Assembly: GCA_021234155.1 (NCBI GenBank)
Contig: JAJEKV010000030.1
Span: forward strand, 2,629,842-2,693,841
From: Isoetes taiwanensis
Lineage: Eukaryota; Streptophyta; Lycopodiopsida; Isoetales; Isoetaceae
Length of the DNA: 64,000 bases
Direction of reading: 5' to 3'
Shown: positions 9,301 through 19,660 of the stretch, piece by piece
Layout of the letters: every line of letters starts with the position of its first letter
How positions within the stretch are numbered: position 1 is the stretch's first letter
Notes under the pieces: model-generated
What the model was told of the DNA's origin: nothing
The model's input: only the letters and a program-made list of their open reading frames with translations
The model's database searches: none
Made by a program: the position numbers and the translations under genes

Positions 9301-10993
9301 GGATACAGATCACCAGAGCCTCCAGTATGTATTCACGCAACCACACCTTAATCTGAGGCAGCGAAGGTGGATGAAGTTCCTCGAAGAGTATGACTTTGAT
9401 ATAGTCTACAAGCCGGGGAAGCTCAATGTGGTAGCGGATGCGCTTTCAAGGCATCCCCTGACAACTAGAGTGCATTGCAATGCAATTTCGATGCTCTCCA
9501 GCGACTTCGGGAAGAAGATTGAAGAATCCTTGCCAACGGATGTGGACTTCAAGGAAGCATGGGCAAGCTTATGCAGGGAAGCAAGAACAGACAAGGAGAG
9601 GGAAACCTTCAAAAATTTTAAGAAGGAAGGTAATCTCTTGTATCACAAGAACAAGTTGTGCGTGCCGGAATCATCGGGTGTAAGGAAGTTGATCCTCCAC
9701 GACACTCACAACAGTCCGATAGCTGGCCATGCGGGATTCATGAAGACATATTTCAAAGTGCGCAGTAGCTACGATTGGCCAGGAATGAAGAAGCAAGTAG
9801 CTCGCTACATTAGGGAATGTCAGCTATGTCAGCAGACGAAGACAGAGCAGCTTCGAATTCCAGGGGCATTAGAGTTCTTAGCGGTGCCAAACGCTAAGTG
9901 GGAGGTCATCAGCATGGACTTCATAACAGGGCTTCCAAGGACAGTAAGAGGGAAGGACGCCTTGATGGTAGTGGTCGACAAGTTGTCGAAGATGGCACAT
10001 TTTGTGCCTTGCAGAACCACAGACACGGCTATGGATACAGCGAAGCTCTTCACCAAAGAAATTTTCAAGCTTCATGGCATGCCAAGGGAGATCATCTCCG
10101 ACAGGGATCCGAAGTTCATGAGTGCCTTTTGGCAAGACCTCTTCGCGACAATTCAGACGAAGCTATCCATGAGCATGGCGTATCATCCTCAGACGGATGG
10201 CCAGACAGAGCAAACCAACAGGATTTTGGAGGACATGCTACGAAACTATGTCTGGAATAAGCAAGGTATGTGGGAGGAATTTATTCACTTGGTGGAGTTC
10301 GCATACAATAGCACCAAGCAGGAATCATCCCAAATGTCGCCGTTTATGATCAACTACGACTATCAATGCCTAACTCCAGACACTTGGCACAATCCCGTGT
10401 CAAAGGTAGAAGTTTCGCAGCAGATGTTGGGCGACATGCAGCAACTCGTGGAAGAAATTCGTGGATATCTGCTAGCAGCAAGAAGTCGATAGAAGAGCAT
10501 CGCCGACAAGCATCGAACAGTGAGAGAGTTCCAAGTTGGAGATGATGTATGGCTCCACTGGCTTCTCTCTAATTGCTCCAAGGTGCTTGCTCCAAGGTGG
10601 GCTGGACCTTTCAGAATAGTCAAGGGAATAGGTAATCAATCCTACAGACTGGATCTACCAGCACACCTAAAGATTCATAAAGTCTTCCATGTGAGTTTGT
10701 TGAAGAAGCATACTCCAAATCCAGACGAAGTCTTGGACACTCCAACGTTATTGGAAATGACGGAGGAGCAGCTGGAAATAGTTCCAGAACTGATTCTTGA
10801 TAAAGCCTTCAAGAAAACAAGGAGATCAGAATTTCTCCAATATCTGGTTAAGTGGAAACACTTGCCGGTGGAAGACGCGACGTGGGTACTTAAGAAGGAT
10901 CTATTAAAGCAGTACCCGCAGTTTATGGAGCAATGGGACGGCAAAGTCATCTCCGAAGAAATCGGCTCAGGCATGTCGATTTGTGTAGATTAA
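6341..10993 (+). pseudogene. Gag-Pol polyprotein with C-terminal chromodomain (two in-frame TAG stops)
   Basis: One reading frame runs from the ATG at 6341 to 10993, broken only by TAG at 8276-8278 and TAG at 10490-10492. Gag includes the capsid-type region (about 6690-7110) and one CCHC knuckle (CFRCFQPGHRTANC, residues 351-364). The protease has LIDSGSSHNF with Asp431. Reverse transcriptase follows (about 8150-8800) with FDD at 8666-8674. RNase H (about 9090-9470) keeps ATDAS, QELLA, DTDH and VADALS. Integrase has an HHCC region (about 9690-9840) and Asp, Asp, Glu at 9917, 10100 and 10208. A chromodomain-like segment (LVKWKHLPVEDATWV, about 10790-10945) ends it. The order protease-RT-RH-IN-chromodomain is that of Ty3/gypsy chromoviruses. 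All catalytic residues I checked are present, so decay is recent. The 8276 stop separates protease from most of RT. Confidence 0.95.
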
Positions 10994-11833
10994 TTTCATG
11001 TGTAGTTAAGATTAATCTACGCATGCAACCTATGCTAGGTATGGGTTGCATGCGTTGTTACCGATGATGAGACCACTACGGTGATCTCTAGGGCGTGGTG
11101 TAATGCCAATGTAGGCATGACCGCGTTTCCGCTTGGATGAGTGGAAGGAAAGTCTACTTCTGTCCCACGGAAGTAGACGACCTCGAGAGAAAGGAGGACA
11201 TTCAGGAATGCATTGATAGGAAAGGCACCTTTGGAGGAATCTATCCTTCACGCCCCATATACGGGAAGGATATCCTCCACGCCGGGCAACTAGAGGTGTA
11301 GGCATGAGCGGCATATAGGCATGATAGGACACTGTCTCCTCGGCCACGATGGAAGAATCATCCTCTTACTACGCCGGGAGATTAGCCATGCATTCATGTA
11401 GATAGGTGGGGTGGTCACCATATAACCAAAATTTTATTAATTTTATTAATAATTAAATGGTACTAACGTAGTGTCGACCTGCAAGCCAATAGAGCGCTCC
11501 GGAGGGCAAGGAGGTCGAACTACGAAGACTTGCAACACAAATTTTGTTGGAATGTGTTGCAAGGAATGAAGAGTACCTCGAACGTTAATTTAAAATTTTG
11601 ATAAACTAAATTGTCGTGATAAGTGAATTATTGTGTAACTTGTTTTAATGATGTTATGAATTGATAAGTTATTTCATAAGATAATGGCGTAATAATGTTC
11701 TAAAAATATTACCTTAAGGTAATCTTAATAAATGTGTAAATATTATAGTAGTATATTGTATGTATCAGGATGATTGCAGGTTAGGAAGATCCCAAGGTGG
11801 GGAGACCCACGATGCTGCGGACAACATCATTTC
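10994..11833 (+). other. 3' untranslated region of the element
   Basis: About 840 bp between the polyprotein end and the purine tract. No ORF with recognisable content. It contains a short inverted motif around 11022-11055 ('gcatgcaacc' and 'ggttgcatgc') and a second purine-tract-like sequence (aaggtggggag, about 11793-11803) upstream of the functional-looking one. Confidence 0.7.
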
Positions 11834-11846
11834 AAGGTGGGGAGAA
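11834..11846 (+). other. Polypurine tract
   Basis: AAGGTGGGGAGAA abuts the 3' LTR start at 11847, the expected place for plus-strand priming. Confidence 0.9.
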
Positions 11847-13425
11847 TGTGACGTTCCAGCACAGTATACGGTCCCAGGACGTATACTGTACTGCCTCGTC
11901 ACGCGTACACGCCACTCCGACTGACGTGTACGCCGACGTGTAGCCAGGTGGGTAGCCCCTAGGGGGCAACTTGCTAGGTATGTGCATTTATTATAAATGT
12001 GCACATTTACCAATGTGCACATTTATTAAGGTGCACACCTCCCCATGTAGACACATTTATGCCACCTAGCCATTAAAGGCAAGTGGGCCATACCCAATTA
12101 TCCCACATGCCTAAAGGGATAATTGGAAACCCTAGCCCTAACCCCTTGTCTATTTAGGTAGGAGAAACCCTAACTTGCCCATTTTCATTCCTAGGGTTTT
12201 AGAGCTCTGTTTTGGCTGCTCCAAGAGCCAAAACCGCCTCCCAGACTTTGTCTGAGCGAATTGCACCATTAGTTACCCTTGATTCGAGCAGTTTAGCAGG
12301 ATGGTCGAGTTCAGAGCGGGAGGAGCAAGCCAAGGATCAGGTATTTAGTCAATTTAATAGTCTAAACCATCTTCTAGTCATTGAATCAGTAGGTTTAGCC
12401 TATTAAATTGCCCATAGCAGCCCTCTAGATCTCTAGATACCAGACTCTAACTAAAGAACCTAACTCTATGAGATAGATTAGATCTAGTTCTTTAGTTCTT
12501 CTGTGATGTATATGGATGGTGTATCTCTGTGAACTCCTTGTATTGGGAAGGGGGGTAGAGACCTCAAGCTTAGTAGTAGATGCTCCTAGATTATCCTCTC
12601 TAGCACACTGTAGTTTCGGCCTGTGCACAAGAACCACACCTGATTGTGGGTGAAGGGGCCAGACTGGCTTAGAAGGAGGTTCGTGTTCTGACTCTTGAAC
12701 GATCCCTCTGGTGTGTAAGGCCTACCGGGGATCATTGTGACTAGGTCTAATGGCTAACCACTGCGTGCGGGTAAGGCATGGACTTGACACCCGTGAAGTG
12801 GTGTTCACTTTCTAGTGGGTTAAGTCGAATAAGGGCAGTGGCCCTCTAGTCACCTTGAGTCAGCATGGAGACCTCTGGTGGGAGAGATCCCTACCTGCCC
12901 CATTGGAACTGGGGAGATGCAACCCAGGAATAGCCCTTTTGGCTATGCATCCGGCGGGCTACAGTCAGGTCCCAACACTCTTCAGCCTACTCTGCAAAGT
13001 GTGCACAGGAGGGGCGGATGGAGTGGACAACCCTAAGCCATGTTCTTATGCCAGCCAAATCCATTGCCATGAATTCTATCTGCAATGAACTCTGGAGACC
13101 CAAGCCGTCAGTCATCCCTTCGAGTCTGAGCCTTGGGTAGGATTTCCCCTATGTATTGTGCTGATCTTTGTCTATGAAGATGTTGATGCACCACCCTTCG
13201 CGGTGGGTATGTGATGATATTATGTACTGACATGTATGTTTACGCTTCCGCAGCTAGGTAGGCCCTGAGGGAGACGGGGTAAAATGACCCCTTCACTCTT
13301 CCCACTGGATCCCGTCACGGCTGCAGTGTCATGTGGAGGGCCCTGTATCGGCATGGAGCTGGTATGGGGGATGAACTCCTGTTTGTATACGGTGAGTGCA
13401 CCGTATACGAGTAGGGGACGTCACA
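11847..13425 (+). repeat. 3' LTR of the 13-kb element
   Basis: About 1.58 kb from TGTGACG to CGTCACA, followed by the duplication GATGT at 13426-13430. It retains the inverted termini better than the 5' copy. Near the end it carries a palindromic 'gtatacggtgagtgcaccgtatac' type motif (about 13385-13408) that is disrupted in the 5' LTR. Confidence 0.96.
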
Positions 13426-13739
13426 GATGTTGAATAAGGGATCTAGGATGTATTTTGCTAGCGGCGCATCCATATAAAAATGCGTAGTTTTGCCATATAA
13501 AAAAAAGTTTTGAATTTTTTTTTTTTGAATTTTAAAATAAAATGACGGTTACTTTTTTTGGTTCCTATCTTTCCCACTTGCATCCTTCACCTTGCCCGTC
13601 CACTGTAGCCGGCGCAGAAGAGCTTGCCCCCCCAACCCTGTGCTTGACCTCCTCCACTACTGCCCTATCAGCGCCTCCTTTCGAACCATATCTTAAGAAG
13701 TTCTTACAACTGTTTTGTAAGCTCCATTAATTCAAGTGT
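13426..13739 (-). other. Flank of the insertion: outer LTR remnant, no gene
   Basis: The first 40 bases after the duplication resemble, on the minus strand, the continuation of the LTR fragment at 1-285. The rest is AT-rich with a T-run and shows no recognisable gene. Confidence 0.5.
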
Positions 13740-14580
13740 ACTCATTATGTATGGAGCCTTATTGGTAGGCTTGGTGCCTGGTTCTAAGGTAATTTCACAT
13801 TCCACGTCTCAGAAAGGGGGCAACCTTTGAATCTTATCTAGAAAGAGGTCGTGGTATTCCCGAAGAACAACTGCTATTTTTGGGGGCAAGCTATCAATAA
13901 CTTCCTCCTGTTTAGACTTGGCGTCTACTGATGCAAGCCGAATAATACAAGCAACCTGATACTTCTTGATAGCTTTATCCAACAGACGCAATGAAATACA
14001 CTGCATAATTGGAATAACTAGGTTACCTGCGATGGTTTACTCGAGCTCCATTAGCTGCGTTAAAGGTGACTTCTCGCTTTTCACAATCGATGTTTGCCTT
14101 TGCAGCAGCCAAGAATTCCATACCCACAATAAGGTCACAACGGCCAATGTTCATGATCTCGGCCCCAAGAGCAACGGGTGCTCCTGGCAACTGAATGTTC
14201 AAATTGATGCATCGACCCTGTGTATGGCGTACGGCCCCACTAGCCAACGTGACGGGACGTGGCTTTGACTTCAAGGGAGTCAGCTGTAAAGCTTCTGCCA
14301 TTCTAGGGGAGGCAAATTGTGTGTACTACTCGTGTCCATAAGAATGATAAGGGATTTACGGTCTACTTGGCCAACCGTGGATATGACAGAAGGTTGACTA
14401 TCTGCTTGACCTGTCTCAATAGTGGCATAAATGTGGGACTCACCTTGTATATAGTTTGGTGCCTCATCATCAGCAACATTCTCCAGTTCAATTGGGCCTG
14501 TGACATCCTCCCAATCCACTTCGGAAAGAGCAGCTTGGGATGTGAAACAGAGTATCATGCCATGATCATCTAACGTCATA
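13740..14580 (-). pseudogene. Gypsy protease / start of RT fragment of the outer element
   Basis: The minus strand encodes, in shifted frames, a protease region closely related to that of the 13-kb element. Matching pieces are YIQGESHIYATIETGQA (compare YIQGECHIFAAIDTEQA), LTPLKSKPRPVTLASG, GAEIMNIGRCDLIVGMEFL, and the pre-RT segment VVLREYHDLFLDKIQRLPPF. The active-site triad is changed (MDTSSTHN in place of IDSGSSHN). Reading order on the minus strand places the 1-285 LTR fragment downstream. RT to integrase is missing, presumably deleted. It is a dead fragment of the same broad lineage. Confidence 0.88.
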
Positions 14581-15799
14581 ATAGAACAACAGTTCTACTA
14601 CATCATGGCTAATACCTAAAGAAATACAAGGGTTAGTGTTATTTGGTCAGTCTGGTTTTAGGGTTAATGGTCCATGAGAATGTAACACTAAAACAGAGAT
14701 GCCCCCTAGCTTAAATCCTACTGTTAAACTAGGATTAACAACCTAAACTATAACCAACATGCTCCGTCACCCAACTCTCCACTGAAATTGCCTGACATGG
14801 CGCTCTCCACTAAATATGAAGGTGTTGCTTCTCACCCTTCCTATTCCATCTCATCCCTTTTCCATCCCTGAACTCTGGTCTTAGTCCCTTGCTTGCTTCA
14901 TTTATTTCAATGGTTTTTTTTCTTTATCAGGTCTATTTAGCAGGAACTTGAGGAGATCTGGAGTTTTCAAGGAGAGAATCTGCTGATTTCTATGCTTTGA
15001 AGACCAAAGTTCCAAGTTTGGAAGACCATTCTGCAAAGTTTTCTTTTATTCATAACTTGGACTTATCATGATGTTCCAGCTCGGCTTCCTCATTTTGATT
15101 TGCTGATATCTATTCTATGAAGACCAAGTTCTATGTTTGGAAGTCCATTTTGCAAAACTTACTCTTCTTCATAACTTGGATCTATCTTATGATGCTGGGG
15201 CAAGTTATCCAGGTAGGCTTCCCCATGCTGGACTTCTATCTTTTGTTATTCTCTTCTCTCCTTTTATGGAGGAGGATTGACACTATGGTTCATTGTTGTT
15301 CTTCTTTATTGTCTTTCTATAATTAATGAATAAAAATCTCTCTTGCTCTCAAAAAAAAAGAGGGGGGAGGGGAGAGAGAGAGAGAGAGAAGTACAAAAAT
15401 GGATTCAAAATAGAGAAAAAGATGTCTCTAGCTGGCTGAGTGACTATAGATAATAAGGCTCAAGATGTGGAATTTGTAGATGTCCTAAAGTAAACAAGAA
15501 CAGGATATGCTTTACTATTCTGCAAACTTACCATGCAGATTACCATATATAACTTTAGAAGTGACTCTGCTACATTGTTTATTTCCTGAACCTCTGCTAT
15601 CTAATGCTAGTCAATGTTGTTTGGACAGTGGTGTTCTAGATATTGGTAAGAAGAAATTATATTTCTCAAAGTAATATTGAAAGTGAGACACTCAATAGAC
15701 CATAGCTACGATAACCAACTTTGACAAAATTTGTGCAATTCTTATTTTCTACTATAAGTTTTATACTCATCTACTTTATTTAGAACATAAAATTTGACG
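14581..15799. repeat. Decayed sequence with tandem duplication, poly(A) end and GA microsatellite
   Basis: No gene is recognisable at 14581-14980. At about 14985-15230 a unit of roughly 120 bp is repeated twice with divergence (both copies contain 'gaagaccaa', 'tttggaag' and 'cataacttgga'). The segment ends in 'aataaaaatctctcttgctctc' and an A-run at about 15349-15358, like the 3' end of a non-LTR element or retrocopy. A GA/GGGA microsatellite follows at 15361-15390. 15391-15799 shows nothing. Confidence 0.5.
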
Positions 15800-16360
15800 T
15801 GATGCTTGCATGAGATGATGTTGCTTGGAATGCAATGATTGCAGAGTATTTCCAACATTTAAGAGGCAAAGACGTCTTGAAACTCTCTTAACAAATGCAA
15901 AAGGAACATGTGAAACCAAATAATCTCACTTGTGCAAGTGCCTTAGCAGCAGTATCATACTGCTGCATATTAGCTTTTAGTTTGGAAATTGGAAGAAGTA
16001 GGAAGTGCTTTTAGTTTGGTAGTGAATGCATAGAAGTTGCCATGAATTCTATGTTAGGATGTTCTTCTAAGATTTTGATGCTTTGGAATACATTAATTTT
16101 CAGGATACTCCTAGCATGGACATTGCAAAGGTCCATTTATTCTATTTGAAGAAATGCACTTGAAACTAGATGTGTTCAGATTTGTAAGTACTCTTTATGC
16201 AAATGCCAACGGATTGAATGTGGCTCATGGCTATGTTGGATGTGTATAGATCTCTTCGTACATAACACACTGATTGACATCCATTTGAAATGTGAGAATA
16301 TGGAAGTTGTTTCTCAAGTTTTTGACAGCATGTCCACATGGATTGATGTGATATGAATAG
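15800..16360 (+). pseudogene. Pentatricopeptide-repeat (PPR) pseudogene
   Basis: Conceptual translation with stops and frame changes shows PPR pieces: DVAWNAMIAEYFQHLRGKDV, then MQKEHVKPNNLTCASALAA, and at about 16249-16353 DLFVHNTLIDIHLKCENMEV followed by SQVFDSMSTW. These match the plant PLS-type PPR pattern (W-N-x-M-I-x-x-Y; F-V-x-N-x-L-I-D-M-Y-x-K-C-G; A-x-x-V-F-D-x-M). PPR proteins bind organellar RNA. The stretch has several in-frame stops and no continuous ORF, so it is a relic, and only two or three repeats survive. Confidence 0.8.
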
Positions 16361-17464
16361 TGCCAACTATCTTATTTCTGCATGAAGCAAAGACTTGCAC
16401 CTGCCCTTCTATAGAGGACAGTTCAAATTAGCATGAGCCTTAGACTTACTTGAAATTACGAGTATTGATTTGCAAACAACATATTCAGCTACTAGTTGTT
16501 TTTGTTAACTTGTGAAAGGCAATTAGAATGCAAGAACATATCTACAACCATAACCTTAACCAGTGCTGCATTCTTTGCACCTGACTAGTGAATCATGTCA
16601 TGATCATCTCATTATACCAAATCTCCTATGCTTTCCAATTATTGCAATTGCAATTGCATCCAGTTCCGGTAGTTTTTTCTTCTCTCTCAAAGTCCTTTTT
16701 TTTAGCAACATTGGGCACCAACAATATTGAAGTTCGCAAAAGAAATTCTATCTAGATTCCCTATATGGTTTACAAAATCAACATTATAATCTTGTCATAG
16801 AGTTTGTAGATACAAATAGTTATGTCATATACATTTCTCTTATGGTGTAAAGGTTGATCGCATGCAAGCCAAATGATGGAAAAATAACTTTATTATGTTG
16901 GGACATCAACACATCACTTGGAATAAGTAACAAATCTAAAGACATTATAGCTATAGATGATTCATCGCGTTGTGTATAGTGTTTTCTCCAATGACACGGG
17001 CATGTAACGGAATGTGTGATCAAACTCTTGAAGCATTCATGGGCATGTAACAAAATGCGTGATCAAATTCTTAAAGCATTCATCTTAAAGCATTCACATT
17101 TGTCTCGTGTTTCACAAGATCCTTATAACAACTACCTTTTACACAACGTTTTTGCTTTCTATAATGATACAGTATCATTTGCTTTCCATAGCAGTTATTC
17201 GTGTCCAAACCCTTTGCCTCAAGCCTGCCATACTTCTAGTTTCTCTTTTTCTCCCTTTCCATAGCCTCCTTTCTTTCTTCGTAAAGTCTCTTTTTTTCTT
17301 CCATGACCTGTGTTGCCATTTCACATTTGCACAAATTATGTCATCTGAGCTGACATACAGCTTGTCTTTCAAACTTTCAGACAATTTAAGTCTTTTCTGC
17401 TGGTTTCAGACCTGCAAAAGAAACATATCTATCACCTTATCCAAAAATATCATATAGCAGTTTA
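16361..17464. other. Intergenic, nothing recognised
   Basis: AT-rich sequence downstream of the minus-strand kinase gene. Short ORFs here lack recognisable domains. No clathrin-like or RING remnant is visible where the paralogue at 25415 would continue. Confidence 0.5.
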
Positions 17465-19660
17465 TCATATAGCAGTGGGCATACTTTGTTGCAGTTCGGC
17501 AGAGAGAAGTAACCTGTAATTCTCCTCAACATTTTTGTAATAAAAAACGACGCCCCCTAAATCTTCCTCCTTGACGAGATTTAATATGTTCCTCGTATTC
17601 ATTTCGCTTCCTCCATCAATGATGATCTTCATAGAAGGAACATTGGATAATTGCCTCAGATAGTTAGCAGAAATATAGAGATGGTCAAACATATCAGGAT
17701 TGATGTCTCCAATTGAAGGCAATATGTCAATAGAGGGAGATAGACCAATGGTAAGACCAGGTAGTGCTTTCCTGAGCTGCTCCAACATATTAACATCAAT
17801 AGCCTTCACAGTACTATGGTATTGAATGTAAATGCCGTTGAAGATTTTATAGACTTCTAGAAAAGCCAATATGAACTTTAACGAAGCTGATTCAGCTTCC
17901 ATAATGCCCTGACAAGAAGTGTGAATGCCAAGAGAAAGGTTAAACCTTTTGCCCTGTTCTATTAGGAGTTTCTTAAATTGCCCAACCACTCCTAGATCTT
18001 GCGGTAGATTTCCAAAAGGTTTATTTTGAGGATCCACCCCATCATCTTCTGTAAAAGGCCTGGATATGCTATTCCACTCATCTATCAAGTGAGCACCGCG
18101 AGAATTATCAATGTTTATGCACGGAAATATTATGTCATTTAGTTGGCGGCCGATAGGAAGAAATTTGAGGTTATATTTATTGAAGAACGAGAGCTCAAAA
18201 ACGTGGACGGTTTTCCTTCTAGTAGAAGTTACCTGATGAATTGGAGTTAAGAACTGGGATTGTGCTATGCCAGTTAGAAGCTCTTCCTTGATAAGCCACA
18301 ATTCCTTACAAATATCTGTAAATGTAGGACGCCTATATGCATAGGTCTCCGAGCAACTATCTATCAACTTCCTTAGTCTGTAACTTACTTTTTTCAGCTC
18401 GTGGCTACTGCCAATATCTTCAAAATTAGCTTGTGCTTTCAGAATTTGGGAACACACTATTCCAAAACTATAGACATCAACCTTGTTGCTGTAATGCCCA
18501 GGTTCTCGCAACATTTCAGGTGCCATATAAGATGGTGTGCCCCTTTTCTCTGTATTAGTAGAATCTGCGTTGAAGTTTGCTTTGGACACGCCAAAGTCAG
18601 TAATTTTGATAGTAAAACTCCCGTCTCTTCTTTCCTTAACCAGAATATTGGAGGGCTTCATATCTCTATAAGCCACATTCTTATCATGCAAGTGTTTCAT
18701 ACCTTTTCCAATCTGTAGCATGATTTCTATTGACTGCAGAAGAGCTATTTTTTGCTTCTTTTTCTTTAGATTTTCTAAGAACTTTTGAAGGTTTGTGTCC
18801 ATTAGCTCCAAAACAAGACAATTATTGTTGGATCTACTACCAAACCACGTAGTCACTTTTTTCCTCTTGGAATGGCCTAATATCTGCACTATATGAGAGG
18901 AATCAAAATCAATGGCCATCAAATTTTCAAATACATGAAGTTCCTCGTTAAATAAGGAATCTTGTTCGAAGACTTTCACGGCTACTGGAAAGTCACGCCA
19001 CAATGTAGTATTAATGACCTCCCCATAGGTCCCTTTGCCAAGAACATCCTCTTTCGATGATAAAGCCGTGCTGTCAATCCGTGGTATTTTAGACTTAGAC
19101 TGCATTAAAGTTTTAAGAAAATCACTGGGGATATTTCTAAGTGACACTAAAGAATCTAAACTATTCTCCAAGTTACGCTTATCAATTTCATGAGCTGATG
19201 TAAGATTGGTCTGGTAGAATTGGCACTCAGACTCAATATTCTCATCTATTGGCCGCTCCTTAGCAGACTGTCGGAGTGGGCAGATTAAACAATCAATCAT
19301 TTCAGAGTACCTATACACATCATCAATAATTTCACGAAATTGACATAAACTGCCTAGAATGATGGAAATCAGACCTGGAGATGCTTTGTTTGATTCGGCA
19401 CAGAGCCTGAGGATCTCCATGCCCTCACACAACACTCTAACCAGCTCTTTTCCAACTGGATCTGCCGACTGTGACTGCAGTACTTCCTTGAGGGGGCCAA
19501 TACTCAATCGTCCAACATATTTTACTACTGAATAGACCAGGGATTGAAACACAAGACACTGCTCTTTATAGATCAGATTGCCACTCCGAATTGTGGCATT
19601 GGAGGCAAACGCAAGAGCCAATGCATCCTCATATCGATCCGATGATTCACCTAGCTCCAT
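17465..19660 (-). CDS. Protein kinase fused to an inactive GH18-like domain
   Basis: An uninterrupted minus-strand frame of 731 codons from the ATG at 19660 (MELGESSDRYE). The frame extends upstream to 19720 without ATG, and a possible acceptor (tttatgcag) lies just beyond, so a 5' exon may exist. Residues about 30-125 form a predicted helical region. The kinase (about 203-455) has the glycine loop GKGTYGEV, VAVK (Lys229), YRDMKPSN (His of HRD is Tyr; catalytic Asp kept), DFG at 355-357, GTPSYMAPE and VDVYSFG, so it looks active and TKL/RLCK-like. The C-terminus (about 485-715) resembles a GH18 TIM barrel, but the DGxDxDxE site reads NGIYIQYH, so hydrolysis is unlikely. No signal peptide or membrane segment is evident, so it is probably cytoplasmic. 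It is a close paralogue of 25415-28099, which has extra C-terminal domains. The helical start might be a HeLo/RPW8-like bundle, but that is a guess. Confidence 0.88.
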   Translation of the reverse strand: MELGESSDRYEDALALAFASNATIRSGNLIYKEQCLVFQSLVYSVVKYVGRLSIGPLKEVLQSQSADPVGKELVRVLCEGMEILRLCAESNKASPGLISIILGSLCQFREIIDDVYRYSEMIDCLICPLRQSAKERPIDENIESECQFYQTNLTSAHEIDKRNLENSLDSLVSLRNIPSDFLKTLMQSKSKIPRIDSTALSSKEDVLGKGTYGEVINTTLWRDFPVAVKVFEQDSLFNEELHVFENLMAIDFDSSHIVQILGHSKRKKVTTWFGSRSNNNCLVLELMDTNLQKFLENLKKKKQKIALLQSIEIMLQIGKGMKHLHDKNVAYRDMKPSNILVKERRDGSFTIKITDFGVSKANFNADSTNTEKRGTPSYMAPEMLREPGHYSNKVDVYSFGIVCSQILKAQANFEDIGSSHELKKVSYRLRKLIDSCSETYAYRRPTFTDICKELWLIKEELLTGIAQSQFLTPIHQVTSTRRKTVHVFELSFFNKYNLKFLPIGRQLNDIIFPCINIDNSRGAHLIDEWNSISRPFTEDDGVDPQNKPFGNLPQDLGVVGQFKKLLIEQGKRFNLSLGIHTSCQGIMEAESASLKFILAFLEVYKIFNGIYIQYHSTVKAIDVNMLEQLRKALPGLTIGLSPSIDILPSIGDINPDMFDHLYISANYLRQLSNVPSMKIIIDGGSEMNTRNILNLVKEEDLGGVVFYYKNVEENYRLLLSAELQQSMPTAI

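Larger units (their letters stand above)
286..13425 (+). mobile_element. Ty3/gypsy chromovirus with an H3-like gene and a second extra gene
   Basis: A complete LTR retrotransposon of 13,140 bp. The LTRs begin TGTGACG; the 3' copy ends CGTCACA and the 5' copy ends in the diverged form CGCCACG. The 5-bp target duplication GATGT is at 281-285 and 13426-13430. A Met-tRNA-type primer site starts at 1859 and a purine tract ends at 11846. The order is LTR, leader with two inverted repeats, H3-like gene, two more inverted repeats, unknown acidic ORF, gag-protease-RT-RNase H-integrase-chromodomain, 3' UTR, LTR. The LTRs are nearly collinear, so the insertion is fairly recent. All three extra or structural genes have nonsense or frameshift damage in this copy, so it is probably not autonomous now. 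The domain order is that of a chromovirus; extra genes between LTR and gag are not part of the usual chromovirus plan. Confidence 0.97.
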
